A stretch of 64,000 nucleotides of DNA from Biscogniauxia marginata (lineage: Eukaryota; Ascomycota; Sordariomycetes; Xylariales; Xylariaceae): positions 62,001 to 126,000 of the forward strand of contig MU404072.1 of NCBI GenBank assembly GCA_022695795.1, in the 5' to 3' direction. Numbering within the stretch: the stretch's first letter is position 1; each line of letters starts with the position of its first letter. Below are positions 59,901-64,000 of the stretch, in pieces. The position numbers and the translations under genes were made by a program. The notes beneath the pieces were generated by a model. It saw nothing but the letters and a program-made list of their open reading frames with translations, was not told the DNA's origin and did no database searches.

Positions 59901-62900
59901 CGTGTTGCCCGATAAATCAACAGCAGGAACATACCGGGGGGCAACGACCAGGAAGGGAAAATAGTAGGGAAATGGTAGCAACATACTGTTATTCATAGAA
60001 AGCTTACGTTTCCCTTTGAGAAATGGAAAGTCTCAAGAAATAAATAAGCTAGTAAGCTGGCTGGTAAACATGGTATTTCCATTCTGACCTCGCGCCAAAG
60101 TAAGATTAGCTGAAATACATCTAACGGCGGTAGAATAGACCTTGAGTAGTTGAGAGTACGGAATTTCTCCTAGCTTTCTAAGTGAATAGACGTTCCATGT
60201 AGGGTTAAGCATGTTGCAAGAGGAAAGTACATTACTTTACCGTGTCGGGTTTGTCGGCATGTTAGTTGTTGTCTGTTGTTGTCGACACATGTTGTGTTGT
60301 ATGTTTGTGGTGTGATAATCGTTCCTCTGTCAGTCTATCATACATTATACATTTGTCACATAAGGTGCTAAATAATAGTATACGGAACCACGAGATTACA
60401 AGTAAGCATAAAAGGTCTTTGGGGGGGTTTTAAACCAACATGAGCTATCCCAAACGCTTTGTTATTATAGGGAGAATAACAAGCAATTTTATAACCCAAC
60501 ACGCTCCTCTCGGCTAGGGGAAACCGCTTCTTTCCCTACCATGCCATTTCCTCTCCTCTCCTCAAACGATGCGAACAAACACGACCAGCCTTAATTCTCA
60601 AGATCGACACGAGAGTTGGCCCTCGTAGCTTTGAACATCTGTCTGCATTCGTATACAATATTGAAATATGTAATCGCCCGAAACTAGACCAGCAGTGCCA
60701 GAGGCGGGGGCAGCAGGTTGAGGCATAAGTAAAGGTTGACGGTGCGGTTGTAGTGTCTGTCTGTTTAGACGATACCCTTTGAGTTTGAGTTATCTGAGAA
60801 ACGATACGCGATATGATGCTTTACATATCGCTCTGTCTATCCAGCCAGCGACAGTCCGACGAAGGGACTTTTCTTCGTTTCGAAGTGCGACAGCATTGCC
60901 GCCCGAATCGCCCTGCCGCGACATAACCCATATGTAGGTTATCAATAGATACTACCTACGTATGTATGCGAAAAACATGCCTGGCTAGCTTGTGAGCGCA
61001 TGGCGAGGCAGGGTCAAAAGGGCCAGGGGCCGCGAAACGTGACATGACGTGAGTCTCTTTTGACTGGAGCATTTTCCCCATCATATTGCATTGGCATACA
61101 TGGGGCTGCCAGCTCACAACCCACCATAATCAAGTGTGGGTGGGGGTTTTTGAGATCGAGCCTGCAGGCATCCGAAGATGGCAGAGGATGACAGGCGAGA
61201 TGGATTCAAGTGTGCAGATGGAAAGCAGGGTCTCTTTAGTTTATTTCGAGAAGTGGCCGAGTCGGCGCCTGGCCGAGCCAACAACCACGACCATCGCATG
61301 CCCGGCGAATCATAGCTGTTGGTGAGGGTTGCTCTCGTCGACGGTTTTAAACCGGCAACTGGAGTGGATATACGCCTTAGCAGTAGCGCAGAATCGGATA
61401 TCGTGGTTTGAGAAAGCCTTGGAAATTACTTGTCGAGTAATGGTGCTATAATACCTGCTGTATTGAACTGCGACCAACGGGTGAACGGAGGATATTATAA
61501 AATAGGTTAATGGTAGAAACCCCCGGACGGCGAGATTGGGAAATACCCAATACTGTGAGCAACGGACCGCCCCTTGCTTCAGGGAACGCGGATGGTGTAC
61601 GGATGCAACTTTGCCAGATGGTTAACATGCTCCGGCCGTGGCAAACAGTTTCTGGTAGGCAAGGATGAACAAGCTGTGAGGCCATATATATGATAGCTCA
61701 TAGGCTTGCTGATTGTTAAGTTAGGTAGGTAAGTATAGTTTAAGTCATCCTACTTTTTGCTTGTTGAAACCTGCAATTCCTGGCAGCAGACCGACCAGGT
61801 GAAAATCAGCGCGAGACGGCGCAACGTTTGTAGATAGAGAAGCGAGGGGATCTAATCAAGCAGCCCTAGCTTGTGAAGACGAATGCTCCATCGATAGCCT
61901 ATGACGGGGGAATCCTGAATTATCCTTGCCACCACCGATGCATTTGCAGTTCTGCATTGCAACGCTCAACGCCCAAGCCGTCTCTTCTTTTCCCTTCTGG
62001 AGGATGGGCCCTAAAATCTGATAAGCAGACTGCCTGAATTAGTCGCAGCAAGTCGCAGCAAGTCGCCTGATCTGCGCTTGAAGGGGCCTCATGACATGAC
62101 TTGCAGTCGAAAACTGAGGAGGCGGCTCGATGCCAACGTCGTCGCTTTCAGGGTAGAGCTGCAAACTGCTGATCCTCGGATCTGTATATGGCATAGCATA
62201 GACAAAGACTGACACACGATCCCGCATACGTGGGGTTCCGAGGCCCTGACTTCGACAGCCTATGAAACTTCAAGACGCACAGCAGTATACCAAGCGTGAA
62301 CTCGGAAATAAGCACAGCCCCAGGTTCGCATAAAGTGCCCAACGCCTTTCCTAGACTCGTTGTCGAAGTCCCTGGGGTGAGACAACTGTGTAACTAGACA
62401 ACTAGACGGCTATCTAACCAATGATTACCAAACCTCGCAGGGTATAGAACACCTCAATTGTCCCGATAGACCGAATTTATGGGTCCACTAGGAAGCCAGC
62501 AGCCGAGAGTACTCCGTGTTGGATATCTATGGGACGTCCCTAATCGGCACAGCAGAAGAATGGAGCAGTTGCTAATCACTGACTAAAGATGTTTGTTGCT
62601 CTGGGATCCTGTAGCAGGCGAATGCAATGCCTTTGGACTTTTGCCCACACACCGCCACGCGACGGCATCGCAGGGGATAGAGGATGAAGTCCAGGCTGGC
62701 CCGAGAGATTTCTGGGTAGGGCGGGCAACTTATCTGTGTTAATGTTGGTGGTGTCTATGTCGATGTGGCTGGGCTAGATGTACGGAGGCTAAGCTGCTGT
62801 TAACACGGGATTGTTTGGAGAATCGGAGGAACCTCATTTGAAGCAAGATCCATGCCAACTATGTAACAAATTTCCCGTTCTAGTCTCAGTCCGAGAGCTA

Positions 62901-64000
62901 GTCACAAGGGAGAAGGAACCAGGCAGTGGCTCAAGGAGTGGTCGGCACATCTTGAAATGGCATTCTCTACTGTAAGCTAACCATTTCTCGACGACTAGGC
63001 GTATTAATGGTGTCCGCAAAGTCTGGGGAAGACAGGGATAGGGTCATGATGTGGATGGACAGGGGCACTAGTCGTCAACTTAGAGGGTGGTATGTGCTCT
63101 TATAAATGTTGCAGTATGGGTGCATGGTTGGTTACAAGTCCAGAAGATATTCGGAGAGAGAGAGTGGATTTTGTACGGTAGGTCTAATAATAAGAAACGT
63201 AACAACGTGGGAGACGTAGAAAAGTGCCTTCATCTCGGTGCTAGGCATTGCCAAGGAACCCGAAATATGGCACAAGGAAAAGATCATCGTAGGTACTCTA
63301 ACTAGTTATGTTGTATGTTGACACGTCGGGTTGCCTCGAGTCTGCAATTGGATATTTTCTTGATTGGTATAACAGTATAGCAGTGTTGTGGGGAAAATGA
63401 CCAAGGCCTGCTAAGGGGGAATGGCCGCTTGACTTGCCAATGGCATGGAGCCAGTTATGCTTGTGAGTGAATTGAGCGGCGAGAACTGCATCAGTGGCGA
63501 ATTCGCGTTCTCTACATTCACCTACCATTGGTATACATAATTTAATATTCGCCCTGCTGGGATTCGGATTGCTGGAAGGTAACGTCATTACACACTGTCG
63601 CACTCCTAGTTGCTGGAATTTGCATTGTGTGCTATGCTATGTATCAAGAAACCGCCAGTGTTGAGTCGCTTAAACGCACGACAATACCTATTAGAGCGAA
63701 TCGCCCGTTTCTCGTCATTGAGATTCCCTTTAGACAGCAGCGTCCTAGAGAGCTCAGGGGGTGAAAGCTACTGATGATCTGCTTCGTCTAGTATCCCACA
63801 CACCGTGATTGCTGAGTTTCGTGGAGACCGTGCAAGTAATAGCAATAGCATGGTAGCAGTGACGAGAAGAAGTAGCTATATCATGTCACCTTAATCCACG
63901 GATATTGGTGTTATTCGTCTTTCATCACTGTAGAACGGGCTTGACGATACCGAGCTCTGCCCAAAGGCAGCAACTGTAGATGAAAGAACATGACCTAGAT

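Larger units (their letters stand above)
55053..64000. other. 9-kb gene-poor right end
   Basis: AT-rich until about 55250, then ordinary composition with no frame longer than 120 codons and no recognised family. A G10 run lies near 59247. A 12-base unit AGTCGCAGCAAG is repeated directly at 62040-62065. Scattered TAGGTA words occur (60940, 61725). Transcribed non-coding RNA or long untranslated regions cannot be excluded. Confidence 0.45.

Overview
The window reads as nuclear DNA of a filamentous ascomycete (Pezizomycotina, most likely a Sordariomycete). Short spliceosomal introns of about 50-85 bases interrupt most genes, the conserved proteins are fungal types (VAM7, DRS1, EB1/BIM1, APP1, an acyl-CoA oxidase, a HAM1-like protein, a small secreted protein), and very AT-rich islands carry stop-riddled retroelement remnants of the kind left by repeat-induced point mutation (RIP). 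The intergenic DNA is rich in TACCTAGGTA-like words. I cannot name the species.

Layout: 1-3 kb holds no recognisable gene. 3.0-5.7 kb (minus) is a five-exon HAM1-like gene. 8.0-9.2 kb (plus) is a four-exon protein-kinase-like gene. 9.5-13.4 kb is a decayed stretch with a C2H2 finger gene of unclear 5' end, a small membrane ORF and a stop-ridden Zn2Cys6-type regulator relic. 13.45-15.45 kb is an AT-rich island of nested inverted-repeat elements with one unmutated 175-bp solo LTR. 17.5-19.2 kb (plus) is an unrecognised 511-aa protein with a 21-nt microexon. 19.7-21.1 kb is an F-box-family relic and 21.7-22.4 kb a chromodomain gene. 23-36 kb is the conserved core: EB1, APP1, DRS1, a damaged kinase gene, a solo gypsy LTR and a six-cysteine secreted protein. 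39.6-40.9 kb is VAM7, followed in frame by a hydrophobic tail beyond a TGA-C stop. 42.1-44.1 kb (minus) is an acyl-CoA oxidase. 44.1-64 kb has almost no convincing gene and contains a complete, heavily mutated Ty3/gypsy chromovirus (47190-54990) sitting inside a long-TIR element and itself hit by a short solo LTR.

The genes do not form one pathway. The housekeeping genes cover vacuolar fusion (VAM7), ribosome biogenesis (DRS1), microtubule plus ends (EB1), actin patches and lipid signalling (APP1) and acyl-CoA oxidation. The accessory genes (kinase-like, F-box, Zn2Cys6, chromodomain) are partly broken, which fits a genome that destroys duplicated or mobile sequence. The most interesting points are the possible stop-codon readthrough that would give VAM7 a membrane tail, and the layered transposon insertions dated by three intact 5-bp target-site duplications and by differing RIP damage.
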